DNA from: Sphingobacterium sp. HMA12
Lineage (GTDB): Bacteria; Bacteroidota; Bacteroidia; Sphingobacteriales; Sphingobacteriaceae
NCBI RefSeq assembly: GCF_002933815.1
Contig: NZ_BEYR01000001.1
Location: 930,001-994,000, forward strand
DNA length: 64,000 bases
Direction: 5' to 3'
The translations under genes and the position numbers were made by a program. The notes under the pieces were generated by a model that saw only the letters and a list, made by a program, of their open reading frames with translations, was not told where the DNA came from and made no database searches. Shown piece by piece: positions 17,920 to 26,736 of this stretch; position 1 is the first letter of the stretch; every line of letters begins with the position of its first letter.

Positions 17920-18630
17920 TTAGTTTAGCTTTTTGTAGTCGAAACTCATAAAAGGGAAATTGGTTGCTGCATATGCGGCATTAGGTACTTCATCCTTATA
18001 TACGCTATTTAAGCGCAATTTCCATTTTGTATTTGTCGTTTTATTGACCAAGATATACGTTCTTGGGCCATAGCTGCTCATAATGTGATTGCTGAGGTTA
18101 TAAATATACCAACCTGCGCTTGATGGATTTCCTGTCCCGTTGACACTGTTGGAACCTGCAGTTCCTGTTGAAATCAATGTACCTGTAGTAGACACTGTCA
18201 CAGCATCAAAACCTGTATTGACGTAGTACAGATTATATTTTGTTGTATTTACAGTCAGGCTTGCATTGGCTGTACCACTAAATTGAAAATCGTAACTAGC
18301 CGATGTGCCGCCGTCATTATTGATCAAATCGTAATAATAAGTACTTGCTGGATTTTTCCATTGTGTGGTATCCACTAAATCAGGCACCGTACCTTGGTGG
18401 AAATTCCGAGCACCATAAGTGCCCGTAGCGATGGTTTTTAAATATCCTTTTGTACCGCTTGCGGTAAAGTTTACCGTACCGCCAATCGTCGTCGAAGGCG
18501 TAACAGCACGTTTGCTGAGTGATTGTTCCTCTACACTGGGTGCAAGTGGATTGTCTTTGCTACATGATGTTGTCATGCCAATCGCGGCAAGACCTAAGGC
18601 AATGGATAAAGTTGTGAATTTGATTTTCAT
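17920..18630 (-). CDS. HmuY-family lipoprotein
   Basis: 236 residues, lipobox MTTSC (Cys 23). The C-terminal half shows the HmuY layout: GWYIYNLSNHIMSSYGPRTY, then an ILVNKTTNTKWKLRL strand, SVYKDE, and a final FPFMSFDYKKL strand. The N-terminal half is Ser/Thr/Gly-rich. HmuY proteins capture heme at the cell surface and hand it to a TonB-dependent receptor. The heme-coordinating residues of Porphyromonas HmuY cannot be assigned by eye. Third HmuY-type paralogue in this region. Confidence 0.65.
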   Translation of the reverse strand: MKIKFTTLSIALGLAAIGMTTSCSKDNPLAPSVEEQSLSKRAVTPSTTIGGTVNFTASGTKGYLKTIATGTYGARNFHQGTVPDLVDTTQWKNPASTYYYDLINNDGGTSASYDFQFSGTANASLTVNTTKYNLYYVNTGFDAVTVSTTGTLISTGTAGSNSVNGTGNPSSAGWYIYNLSNHIMSSYGPRTYILVNKTTNTKWKLRLNSVYKDEVPNAAYAATNFPFMSFDYKKLN

Positions 18631-18700
18631 TTCTTTTTCGTAATTTTGCCACTTCTACAGTGGGCTAGTTAATAAATATATGTTAATTAGTCAATTTGTT

Positions 18701-18736
18701 ACCGGATGTACCTCGACCGTATATCCGGTTTTTTTT
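18701..18736 (+). terminator. Terminator-like hairpin on the plus strand
   Basis: ACCGGAT (18701-18707) pairs with ATCCGGT (18723-18729), followed on the plus strand by seven or more T. All neighbouring genes are on the minus strand, where no T-tract follows the hairpin, so its direction is unexpected. Confidence 0.45.
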
Positions 18737-18754
18737 GAATAAGAATTGTACTGT

Positions 18755-19549
18755 TTAAGGTTTTATCTCAAATGTTTTGCTGCCTTTTGGCACAAGGACA
18801 TAATCAAAGGAGATAAATACATGGGGAGAACTTTTGAACCATTGCTCAGGTTTTAAAAGATCCTTATACATGGACAAAGGCTTAATCTTGGCGTAGTTAC
18901 CTTTTGCCGTACGAACAATTAACGTCCGTGGTTTAATTACTTTTCCGTTAAGTAATGTCAGCCCATTTCCAAGCGCATAAGCAACATGTTCAGTTTCCCT
19001 GTTTGAAGTATGTTGTTTGACTAAGATTCCAAAAAAATCGTATAAACACCAGCCTACACCATTTCCCTCATCTCCATTCTGATCCATCCCGATCGCATCG
19101 CCGATCACCTTGAATTCAGCATCAGCTGGCACTTCCGTTACTTCGTCGAATGCTTTCTCGACGATTAGGATACCACCAGTAGCGTTGTTACCATAACCGA
19201 GATTTGTGTTGTTTGTACCATTATTACCTGACGCTGCGCTATTAAAGATACTACTAAATGAAATATCCCAATTACGGGTCTGACGATGTGTTTCTGGCAT
19301 TGCTTTGTTGGTTTCCAGACTGTAATAAACGGGAGCTGCTGCGTTGTTACCATCGTTTTTATCTGTAGCAGCAAAGTTGCGCACGGATATTAATTTATTG
19401 TAAAGCCCGGTATTGCTTTCTTCTTCTTTCGGTGGTTCGACAACAGGTTCTGTTGTCGGATCTGACTTGCTGCAAGCGGTATTGATTGCTAGACCAATGC
19501 AGAGCAATGCAATGTACTTTGTTCTGGTAAGCTGTCTTGATATCTTCAT
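18755..19549 (-). CDS. HmuY-family heme-binding lipoprotein
   Basis: 264 residues, lipobox NTACS (Cys near 26). The family landmarks are clear: NWDISFSSIFNS, an acidic GDEGNGVGWCLYDFFG region, IKPRTLIVRTAKGNYAKIKPLSMYKD and a final HVFISFDYVL strand. Expected to sit on the outer membrane and bind heme for the receptor. It has its own upstream candidate operator and follows a hairpin, so it probably heads a second transcription unit (HmuY, HmuY, two DUF5018-like lipoproteins). Confidence 0.75.
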   Translation of the reverse strand: MKISRQLTRTKYIALLCIGLAINTACSKSDPTTEPVVEPPKEEESNTGLYNKLISVRNFAATDKNDGNNAAAPVYYSLETNKAMPETHRQTRNWDISFSSIFNSAASGNNGTNNTNLGYGNNATGGILIVEKAFDEVTEVPADAEFKVIGDAIGMDQNGDEGNGVGWCLYDFFGILVKQHTSNRETEHVAYALGNGLTLLNGKVIKPRTLIVRTAKGNYAKIKPLSMYKDLLKPEQWFKSSPHVFISFDYVLVPKGSKTFEIKP

Positions 19550-19566
19550 GTGTTATATTTATATTT

Positions 19567-19585
19567 ATTTAAAATCATTCTAAAT
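19567..19585 (-). promoter_or_regulatory. Candidate iron/heme operator before HmuY gene
   Basis: ATTTAGAATGATTTTAAAT on the minus strand, a 9-1-9 inverted repeat with one mismatch, 18 bases before the HmuY start at 19549. Its core TATTTAGAATGATT is identical at 23641-23654 and 13 of 14 at 23836-23849. Size and symmetry suit a Fur-family dimer; the identity of the regulator is inference. Confidence 0.55.
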
Positions 19586-19734
19586 AATAGTAAAGATAAA
19601 GAGTTTAGCCTATTACTTGTGTATGAAAAATGATATTTTATATATTAATTTTGGTTTTAACTTTTTTGATACTTACGGGGTGTGGCGAGCTAGGTGTCCA
19701 TTATCCGAGATGTTAAAATGAAGTAATGTTTGCT

Positions 19735-19792
19735 AAACCCAGCTAGAAATACGAATTCAATAGTATAAGACTTCGGATTTTTAGCTGGGTTT
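19735..19792 (-). terminator. Long hairpin after the receptor operon
   Basis: AAACCCAGCTA (19735-19745) pairs perfectly with TAGCTGGGTTT (19782-19792), and an inner AAATACGAA/TTCGGATTT pairing with one mismatch extends it to about 20 bp. It lies 16 bases after the stop of the 195-residue lipoprotein. No strong T-tract, so it may be a terminator or a stability element. Confidence 0.5.
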
Positions 19793-19807
19793 ATAATTCC
19801 ATTTGGA

Positions 19808-20395
19808 CTATTTTAAAAACTTTTTGAAGTTGATATTATAAGTTGCATCTCCTCGAAGGGCAGTAATTTTGCCAGCTTGAATAACATATAGTTCGTCGCT
19901 TGTCGCGCTTAATTTTTCGCCTTTAAATAGCACAACATAACGATTTGGCTTTGCATCTACGGAATAATTATTTTCATGATCATAAATTATCCAGTTCGGG
20001 TCCTTAGTAGGTTGATTTTTACCTGCAAATTCAATCCCTAATTTGTCTGTTAATTTAATATCCGCACTTAATACTGAAGAAAGTGTCAACTTTTCTATTG
20101 AAGTATTTTCTTTGTCGAAATAACCCATTTTGTAGTTGGCAGTTGAAGTATTTTGCAATGTTGAACCATAGGTTCCTGAAAGGTTGATCATACCCTTACC
20201 TTCTTCCTGAACAGTATTTGTTTTAAAATCATAGAAAACTTTTGCGCCTGCGGGAATTTCGATCGTAGCAATGGCCGTGACAGCTGTTGCATCGCTCAGT
20301 TTGTTTTCTTCACCCTTATCATCATCCTTGCTACAAGAAGTAAAACCCAAACTCAATGCACATACAAGTGCTGCTGTTGTAAATAATTTGTTCAT
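19808..20395 (-). CDS. Lipoprotein of the heme receptor operon, unassigned
   Basis: 195 residues from the ATG at 20395 (an upstream in-frame ATG at 20428 would overlap the previous stop and precede a second n-region). Lipobox GFTSC (Cys 22). Lys/Asp-rich linker, then a beta-rich domain with KVFYDFKTNTV, DPNWIIYDHENNYSVDAKPNRYVVLFKG and a closing NINFKKF strand. It might be a strongly diverged HmuY-like protein, but the GWYxYN and YAKL blocks are absent, so I leave it unassigned. Third gene after the receptor and HmuY. Confidence 0.6.
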   Translation of the reverse strand: MNKLFTTAALVCALSLGFTSCSKDDDKGEENKLSDATAVTAIATIEIPAGAKVFYDFKTNTVQEEGKGMINLSGTYGSTLQNTSTANYKMGYFDKENTSIEKLTLSSVLSADIKLTDKLGIEFAGKNQPTKDPNWIIYDHENNYSVDAKPNRYVVLFKGEKLSATSDELYVIQAGKITALRGDATYNINFKKFLK

Positions 20396-20424
20396 CTTTA
20401 ATTTAATTGTGTAATTTTTCCTTA

Positions 20425-21180
20425 TCATAATGTGTTTGTATTCAAGTTCTTACTACCATCTTCCTGCACGTAATATTTAAAAGTGTAGTAGGGGGCAGGC
20501 CAGTTCATATTGGTCACTGCTGAGGGATTTCCCTTATAGGCATTGATCAATTGCAATTTGGCATATTTGCCATCAGGTAGGCGAATGGCATAAGTACGGT
20601 TTGGGAGGGCCTGCATAATATGCGTGCTCAGGCTATACTGAAACCAGCCGAGCGATTCAGAGTTGGATGCCCAGCCGATTTTACCGGTGCCGCTTTTATT
20701 GAATTCTTCATCTGAAGGGGCGACCGTAAGGCTTTGGTAAGACTGTTTTAAGAGCATAACAGCTGTATTGTTGGCTTCACCCTGATAACCGGGATTGAAT
20801 TCATCCACAGCATTATTGACAAAGACTTCGGAATTATAAGGACCTGTAAATGCAATATCCCAGTCTTTTGTTTTTAACCATTGGGCGGAATCAGCCTTTG
20901 TCTTGATCCAGATTTGCTTTTGATCTTTAAAGCGAAATAGAAAGGTGTAGAATGGCCGTTTTTCCTTGCCCTCGGCTCCGTCCCCCATGGCGGCGTCGGT
21001 ATCGCCCGCAAGATCTTTGATGACAACGCTTTTGCCATCTTCCAATCCGATCGTATAGTCTTTATCCTTTCCACAGGATAGGAGCATAAGCGCCAGAAAA
21101 CCTGAAAAAATACAACGTCCAAGCTTATGAAAAGAAAGCCAGATGCTACATTCTGCTATAATGATGTTAATTGTTCTCAT
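20425..21180 (-). CDS. HmuY-family heme-binding lipoprotein
   Basis: 251 residues. A long n-region precedes the hydrophobic stretch and lipobox LMLLSC (Cys near 36). The HmuY pattern is complete: FLFRFKDQKQIWIKTKADSA near 80-99, KDWDIAFTGPYNSEV, SLGWFQYSLSTHIMQALPNRTY, AIRLPDGKYAKLQLINAYKG and YYTFKYYVQ. It should bind heme at the surface and pass it to the TonB receptor encoded directly upstream, the HmuR/HmuY arrangement. A fourfold GGAGATT heptamer repeat (minus-strand reading) lies between receptor and this gene. Confidence 0.8.
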   Translation of the reverse strand: MRTINIIIAECSIWLSFHKLGRCIFSGFLALMLLSCGKDKDYTIGLEDGKSVVIKDLAGDTDAAMGDGAEGKEKRPFYTFLFRFKDQKQIWIKTKADSAQWLKTKDWDIAFTGPYNSEVFVNNAVDEFNPGYQGEANNTAVMLLKQSYQSLTVAPSDEEFNKSGTGKIGWASNSESLGWFQYSLSTHIMQALPNRTYAIRLPDGKYAKLQLINAYKGNPSAVTNMNWPAPYYTFKYYVQEDGSKNLNTNTL

Positions 21181-21215
21181 TGTTTGTTTACTTTATTGTA
21201 TTTCTCTTTAACTTT

Positions 21216-21243
21216 AATCTCCAATCTCCAATCTCCAATCTCC
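21216..21243. repeat. Heptanucleotide tandem repeat (AATCTCC x4)
   Basis: Four perfect tandem copies of AATCTCC (GGAGATT on the minus strand), followed by a decayed AAC and a nearby TTTAATC. It lies between the receptor stop (21249) and the HmuY start (21180), 36 bases upstream of the latter. Seven-base slippage would change spacing in the leader, not a reading frame. Confidence 0.85.
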
Positions 21244-21248
21244 AACCT

Positions 21249-23627
21249 TTAATCTTTCATCCATCGGTAACTCACTCCGCCCATAATGACCCGTCCGGGC
21301 TGTCCTAAGAGATAACGGCTGGTGAAATTGAATAGGTTATCGCCGATCAGACGGAGGGTTAATCTCCGGTTCATCAGACTTTTTTCGATCGTCATATTCA
21401 GGAGTGTATGGTGGGGGATAAAGATGTCGTACTTGTCAATAAATTGATTCCCGTTATATTCCTGAAAGGGGGTCTTTCCGCGAAAATTAATACGGGCATT
21501 GACGTTGACTCCCCAGGGCTTGTATTCGTACTGTGCTTTGAAATTGACCATATGGCGCGAGCGATCTTCAATACCCCAATAATCTGATTTTTTGCTTTGC
21601 CGATAAAGATCAGTGGCTGCATCATTGATCTGATTATAGGGGTAGTTGCCCGCTGCGATGCTATCCAACACACTGAGATCCTTTGCGATCAGGTATTGAT
21701 AACCCATGGATAATTGCAGATCCCTGGTTGCCTGATAACTTATCGAGACTTCAAAACCTTTGTTCATCGCCTTCGGCAGGTTTCGGTAGCTGTAGATCTG
21801 GGCGATACTGGTACCATTACCGACACTGACCGTATTGATCTGATTGTTGATCCGATGATAGAACAGGGAGAGATCTGCCTGAAATTTGCCGGAAGGATTC
21901 CAGGTCAGCCCAATATTGTTGGAAAGGCTAGTTTCGGCCTTGAGGTTTCCTGCAACTAAATTCAGCATATAACTATTTTTATAGCTCAATTCACCCGCTT
22001 GGTCCATGGCGGCAATAACGTCGGCTACTCGTTCGCTTCCCACCACAAGATAGTTGGCGGCTGGGTTGAAGAAGACCTGATAGCGCATCTTGTAGTCTGG
22101 CGCTTTGAATCCTGCACCAACCCCGCCTTTAATCAATAGGGTTGGACTGATATGGTATTGTAAACCTAAACTTGGACTCAAATGCCCATTGTACACATTG
22201 GTGTGGTCATAACGTAGGCCTAGTGTCGTAAGAAGACGATCAAAGGGTTTCCACTCGGTTTGGAGGTAGGCAAATGCACTGTTGAGTGAGCGTTGGGCAT
22301 CCAGGTCCTGATTGTCCATTTGCTCTACACTGCCACCTATTCCACCGGTGAACTTAAGTTGTTGCACCGGACTGTAGGCAAATTGTTGTTCGATGCGATG
22401 TACATTTTGGCCAAATTCTTCAGCGCTGGCCAAAACTCCTTGTTGCAGCCACTGTGCCGCAATCTGCGAATGGAATCTGGAAAAGTAATATCGTGTCATG
22501 CTACGCAGACCCGAATCAAAATTGTGGTCGTAACTGGCTGATAGATTGATGTCTTGGTCTTTTTGCTTATCCTGCAAGGTGCGGTCCTCAGACCAGGCAT
22601 TGATCATTTCGGATTCACGCGCTGCAAATCGGCCTGTGATGCCCAATGTCCCATGTTTACTGGTGCGATAACGTAGCCGCCCCTGAAAACTGTAATTTGT
22701 ATAAGGAGGAAATGTCGTGCTTTTTGAACTGAGATATTGTTTGTCGGTATTGAAACCATCCGTACGGTAATAGTTGCCGGAGACAACAGCGCTGCCGCGC
22801 TGATTGGAAAATGGTGTTTCGCCTTCTACTGTCGCATCGACTGTATTTAGCGTGCCATAGAGAAGCGAAGCATGCGCTTGTGGGGTAATGGCGCCATGGC
22901 GAGTAATAATATTAATGGCACCACCAAGTGCATCGCTACCATATAAACAGGAAGATGCTCCTTTGATAATTTCAATGCGTTCGATATTGGTCACTGAAAT
23001 ACGTGAAAGGTCAAAATTGCCGCTATTACGGCCAAGCATGGGCTGCCCATCGACCAAGACCATAACGTAGTTGCTGCTAAACCCCTGAATTTGCACACCA
23101 ACAGCTCTTGAGCCACCTGCTATATCATTCACGATCGCCATGCCGGTCTGCTCTTTCAGCACTTCGTCTAACCTCCGGCTCCCCATCAGTTCAATCTCCC
23201 TCTTGGTAATGACCTTGACCGGCATAGCTGCATTTTCGGCTTTGATCAGGTTATCAACGGCTTCCAATTTGCGGTTGACCTCGACCTCGTCAATCTGGCG
23301 GTTATCGGTTTGTAAAGTGATGGTGAGTTGCTGGTTTTTATCCGTCAAGTCTACAAATTGACGCAGTTCCTTATAGCCTAATGCTTGTGCGACAAGTTCA
23401 TAACGGCCCGCATAGAGTTTGTTAAATTGAAACCTCCCTGCGGTATCTGTTTTAAAAGCATATTTATCTGGATACAAATAGACGGTCGCATTGGCGACGC
23501 CTTTATTGGATTCGTTCTTTAATACACCCGAGATTTTCCATTTTTCTTGTGCTTGCACAGTGTAGATCTGGCATGCGCATAGGGCTATCAGGGTGCTTGT
23601 TCGAATAGAAGAGAGGCTTTTAAACAC
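21249..23627 (-). CDS. TonB-dependent receptor, heme-type
   Basis: 792 residues from a GTG at 23627; no in-frame ATG precedes it before a TGA at 23643-23645. Signal peptide (about 1-26), a CarboxypepD_reg-like domain (about 30-110: ISGVLKNESNKGVANATVYLYPD), a plug domain (about 125-245: LKEQTGMAIVNDIAGGSRAVGVQIQ, split; EIIKGASSCLYGSDALGGAINIITR) and a beta barrel ending in an aromatic strand. It imports its ligand through the outer membrane with TonB energy. Pairing with HmuY lipoproteins, heme ABC genes and heme oxygenase points to heme. A candidate operator lies 8 bases upstream of the start. Confidence 0.88.
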   Translation of the reverse strand: MFKSLSSIRTSTLIALCACQIYTVQAQEKWKISGVLKNESNKGVANATVYLYPDKYAFKTDTAGRFQFNKLYAGRYELVAQALGYKELRQFVDLTDKNQQLTITLQTDNRQIDEVEVNRKLEAVDNLIKAENAAMPVKVITKREIELMGSRRLDEVLKEQTGMAIVNDIAGGSRAVGVQIQGFSSNYVMVLVDGQPMLGRNSGNFDLSRISVTNIERIEIIKGASSCLYGSDALGGAINIITRHGAITPQAHASLLYGTLNTVDATVEGETPFSNQRGSAVVSGNYYRTDGFNTDKQYLSSKSTTFPPYTNYSFQGRLRYRTSKHGTLGITGRFAARESEMINAWSEDRTLQDKQKDQDINLSASYDHNFDSGLRSMTRYYFSRFHSQIAAQWLQQGVLASAEEFGQNVHRIEQQFAYSPVQQLKFTGGIGGSVEQMDNQDLDAQRSLNSAFAYLQTEWKPFDRLLTTLGLRYDHTNVYNGHLSPSLGLQYHISPTLLIKGGVGAGFKAPDYKMRYQVFFNPAANYLVVGSERVADVIAAMDQAGELSYKNSYMLNLVAGNLKAETSLSNNIGLTWNPSGKFQADLSLFYHRINNQINTVSVGNGTSIAQIYSYRNLPKAMNKGFEVSISYQATRDLQLSMGYQYLIAKDLSVLDSIAAGNYPYNQINDAATDLYRQSKKSDYWGIEDRSRHMVNFKAQYEYKPWGVNVNARINFRGKTPFQEYNGNQFIDKYDIFIPHHTLLNMTIEKSLMNRRLTLRLIGDNLFNFTSRYLLGQPGRVIMGGVSYRWMKD

Positions 23628-23634
23628 TATTTTT

Positions 23635-23653
23635 ATTTTTAATCATTCTAAAT
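23635..23653 (-). promoter_or_regulatory. Candidate iron/heme operator before the receptor
   Basis: Minus-strand ATTTAGAATGATTAAAAAT. The left arm and centre are identical to the site before the HmuY gene at 19549; the two half-sites of this copy agree at 7 of 9. It sits immediately upstream of the receptor start. Confidence 0.55.
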
Positions 23654-23836
23654 AATGTTACAAAAAACGGGAATACTATTGGATTTTTCTATATGCAAAT
23701 TGTCATAAATTCTATTTAATTCGATTTTTATTATTGATAAAGGAGTTGGTTTTGAAGTGTATTAATCTGTTTTACAGTTGTATATCTTATTTTTCTTGCT
23801 GTTTGAGTTTATTTATATGGATTGAAAATAATTTGT

Positions 23837-23855
23837 ATTTAGACTGATTATTGAT
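23837..23855 (+). promoter_or_regulatory. Candidate iron/heme operator before the heme ABC genes
   Basis: ATTTAGACTGATTATTGAT on the plus strand; its core TATTTAGACTGATT (23836-23849) matches the two minus-strand sites at 13 of 14. It is oriented toward the heme ABC genes starting at 23938. Internal symmetry is weaker (5 of 9). The surrounding 310-bp gap (23628-23937) is AT-rich and holds the two divergent promoters, with no further gene. Confidence 0.5.
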
Positions 23856-23937
23856 TTGTTTTGTAGTCAAATAAAAGTGCTGTATCGAAAAATTGGAATC
23901 AAAATTCTGTACAGTTTTAAAGGAGTTAAAGAAAGAG

Positions 23938-24795
23938 ATGCGTAGAATTTACTTAATTATGCTATGTTGTTTGCTGCATATCGGCGGATGGGCAAACGCG
24001 CAGCAACGGATTATTACATTGAACAGTTCGCTGACGGAAACAATTTATGGGCTTGGTTTAGGCGATCGCATGATCGCAACAGATGTGACCAGCATCTCCC
24101 CAAAAGCTGCAGCGGCATTGCCACGGGTGAGTAAAAACCGTTCTGTGTCTGCAGAAGGGGTATTGTCTTTTAAACCTACGCTTGTACTGGCAAATGAGGG
24201 AGATGTGGCCAATGCAGTCATTCAGCAGATCCGTGCCGCCGGTGTAAAGTTTGTTGCGGTCAAACCGAATTATTCTGCTACTGGCGCTTTACGCTATATC
24301 CAGGAAGTGGCGGATGCTATCGGTGAGCCATCCTTAGGGAAATCTTTGGTATCACATACAAAAATAAGTTTGGATCATACACTAGCATTGGTGAAAAAAG
24401 AAAATAAAGGTAAAGCAGTTCCGAAAGTATTGTTTTTGTATGCACGCGGAACAGGGACAATGAGTGTAGCAGGAAAGGGTAGCAGCCTGGATGCGATGAT
24501 CAGTTTAGCTGGTGGAAAGAATGCTGTACAGGAATTTTCGGATTTCAAGCCGTATACGACAGAAGCATTGGTACAGGCCAATCCAGATATTATATTACTG
24601 TTTGATTTTGGTGCGAGTAGCTTAGGTGGAAAAGAAGCTATTCTTAAATTGCCGGGGATGCGTATTACGAATGCCGGTAAAAATGAACGTATACTGGTGA
24701 TGAATGCCTCCTTACTAGTCAACTTTAGTAATAGATTACCTGATGCGATCTTGGAATTGCACCGTGGATTTGGAAAAGTAATGGATTCAAAATAG
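23938..24795 (+). CDS. hmuT: Heme/iron ABC transporter substrate-binding protein
   Basis: 285 residues from the ATG at 23938, chosen over an in-frame TTG at 23893 because an AAAGGAGTT ribosome-binding site and a signal peptide (1-22, GWANAQ) fit it. A class III periplasmic binding protein: RIITLNSSLTETIYGLGLGDRMIATDVTS at the start (broken here only by family naming), KPTLVLANEG and the KPYTTEALVQANPDIILLFDFG region. No lipobox, so soluble periplasmic. It delivers heme or iron to the permease encoded next. Ligand choice is inferred from the locus. Confidence 0.85.
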   Translation: MRRIYLIMLCCLLHIGGWANAQQRIITLNSSLTETIYGLGLGDRMIATDVTSISPKAAAALPRVSKNRSVSAEGVLSFKPTLVLANEGDVANAVIQQIRAAGVKFVAVKPNYSATGALRYIQEVADAIGEPSLGKSLVSHTKISLDHTLALVKKENKGKAVPKVLFLYARGTGTMSVAGKGSSLDAMISLAGGKNAVQEFSDFKPYTTEALVQANPDIILLFDFGASSLGGKEAILKLPGMRITNAGKNERILVMNASLLVNFSNRLPDAILELHRGFGKVMDSK

Positions 24796-24800
24796 ATCAG

Positions 24801-25832
24801 GTGCAGAAGAAACAAAAGTTAATATTGCTGGCTTTGAGCCTGATATTGTTTATTACGTGTGTTATTGCATTAGGTCTGGGAGCCTATCATATACCTCCGG
24901 GGGATATTTTATCCATGCTCATGCAGAAGCTGCATTTGTCTGCAATTTCTAATCAAGACAGCATGCATGCCGACGTTTTATTTGAGATCCGTATGCCACG
25001 TTTATTACTGGGGCTTTTGGTCGGAGCCGCCTTGGGTATTTCAGGTGCCGCCATTCAGGGAATTTTTCGAAATCCGCTCGCAGAGCCCGGGTTAATCGGT
25101 ATTTCTTCTGGCGCCTCCTTGTTCGCTGTGTTGATTATCGCATTTGAAACGTTCCTGTTGACCTCGCTGTCAGCGTGGCTGGGTTATTATATTTTGGCTT
25201 TTGGTGCTTTCGTTGGTGCCGGACTAACTGCATTTTTAGTGTATCGCATTGCCAGTAAAAATGGCCGCCCCAATGTGACAACGATGCTGTTGGCAGGTAT
25301 CGCCATCAATGCATTTGCGGGCGCGCTGACAGGTTTGATGACTTACATGTCTACAGAGCAACAGCTTCGCACCATTACGTTTTGGATGCTGGGCAGTTTG
25401 GGCGGTGCAACCTGGGACAATTTAATGGCTATAGGTCCTTTTATATGTATTTCCCTGCTTATTCTTCCGTTTTTTGGAAAGTCTTTGAATGCATTTGCCC
25501 TGGGTGAACTCCAGGCTGACTTATTGGGGATGCGTACTGATCGTGTAAAAAGATGGGTGATCATCTTATCGACTCTGGCTGTCGGTGCCTCGGTAGCTGT
25601 CTCGGGGATTATTGGTTTTGTAGGACTTATTGTCCCGCATACCGTACGTCTGATGGGAGGGCCAGATCATCGTTTTGTACTTCCGGGCTCGCTGCTTTTA
25701 GGCGCTTTGGTGCTGACGCTGGCGGATGTTATTGCCCGGGTATTGGTAGCACCCATAGAATTACCTATTGGTGTGATTACTGCCCTGTTGGGGACGCCTG
25801 TATTTTTGTATATTTTAATAAAGGATAAATAG
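24801..25832 (+). CDS. hmuU: Heme/iron ABC transporter permease (FecCD type)
   Basis: 343 residues from a GTG at 24801, five bases after the binding-protein stop. About ten transmembrane helices with the FecCD/BtuC landmarks: IRMPRLLLGLLVGAALGISG, IFRNPLAEPGLIGISSGAS, FWMLGSLGGATW and the cytoplasmic coupling segment GFVGLIVPHTVRLMGGPDHR. Inner-membrane channel that works with the upstream binding protein and downstream ATPase. Confidence 0.93.
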   Translation: MQKKQKLILLALSLILFITCVIALGLGAYHIPPGDILSMLMQKLHLSAISNQDSMHADVLFEIRMPRLLLGLLVGAALGISGAAIQGIFRNPLAEPGLIGISSGASLFAVLIIAFETFLLTSLSAWLGYYILAFGAFVGAGLTAFLVYRIASKNGRPNVTTMLLAGIAINAFAGALTGLMTYMSTEQQLRTITFWMLGSLGGATWDNLMAIGPFICISLLILPFFGKSLNAFALGELQADLLGMRTDRVKRWVIILSTLAVGASVAVSGIIGFVGLIVPHTVRLMGGPDHRFVLPGSLLLGALVLTLADVIARVLVAPIELPIGVITALLGTPVFLYILIKDK

Positions 25833-25863
25833 TCTTCTTTCGGATGTTTAAATACTATTTTTT

Positions 25864-26664
25864 ATGTTGCGTGTAGAAAAAATCAACTATGAGGTGAAAG
25901 GCCGAAAACTGCTGAAAGACATTACCTTTCAGGTTCGTAAAGGTGAGATTTTAGCTGTCCTTGGAGCCAATGGGGCCGGAAAGTCTACCTTGATGGGGCT
26001 CCTGTGCGGTGAAAAGAAGCCTGATTCCGGACAGATTCATTTCAATGGCAAATTGTTGTCTGCGTACGATGCAGCGACATTGTCCAAATGCAGGGCCCTT
26101 ATGAGTCAGCAGCAACAGATGACATTGAGTTTTAAGGTGGAAGAGATTGTATTAATGGGGAGGTATCCGCATTATAAGAATACGCCCACAGTGCGTGATT
26201 ATCAGGTGGTGGCCGAAACGATGGAGCTCTGTGGTGTCACGGCATTCGCTGATCGGGATTTTTTGAGTCTTTCAGGTGGGGAGCAACAGCGTGTCCATCT
26301 CGCGCGTGTTTTAGCACAGATCTGGGATAATCCCGATGCGCTCCTGTTGCTCGACGAACCTATTTCAGCTTTAGATCTGCATTACCAGCAAAAGGTGCTG
26401 GCGATTGCTCGTGCATTGGCCCGGAAGGGATTTATGGTTATTTTGATTGTGCACGATGTTAATTTTGCAGCGATGTATGCCGACCGAATCCTGATGCTCA
26501 AACATGGACGTAAACTCTTTCATGGTACACCAGTGGAGGTTTTGGCACAGAAGGAAATCTACACGATTTTTTCGGTTGAATCCAATGTGATCATGAATCC
26601 ACGAACATTGAAGCCTTATGTTCAACTGGAAGAGATGGAGATTGATCTGGAATTATTTAGATAG
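25864..26664 (+). CDS. hmuV: Heme/iron ABC transporter ATP-binding protein
   Basis: 266 residues. Walker A GANGAGKST at 34-42, Q-loop in LMSQQQQM, signature LSGGEQQ, Walker B LLLLDEP and switch His in IVHDVN. The wording of the LLLLDEPISALDLHYQQ stretch is typical of heme importer ATPases (HmuV). It powers transport across the inner membrane and follows the permease after 31 bases. Confidence 0.93.
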   Translation: MLRVEKINYEVKGRKLLKDITFQVRKGEILAVLGANGAGKSTLMGLLCGEKKPDSGQIHFNGKLLSAYDAATLSKCRALMSQQQQMTLSFKVEEIVLMGRYPHYKNTPTVRDYQVVAETMELCGVTAFADRDFLSLSGGEQQRVHLARVLAQIWDNPDALLLLDEPISALDLHYQQKVLAIARALARKGFMVILIVHDVNFAAMYADRILMLKHGRKLFHGTPVEVLAQKEIYTIFSVESNVIMNPRTLKPYVQLEEMEIDLELFR

Positions 26665-26736
26665 ATTATAAATAATTTTTAAATACCATCCTAATTTGTT
26701 AATTTTAACTGCTTTGGGCTTATTTGGATAGAAATC

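Noticed and set aside
21216..21243. CRISPR or satellite array
   Set aside because: The unit is 7 bases, without spacers or associated genes; it is a simple tandem repeat.
23893..23937. TTG start 15 codons upstream of the heme-binding protein
   Set aside because: The ATG at 23938 has an AAAGGAGTT site and an immediate signal peptide.
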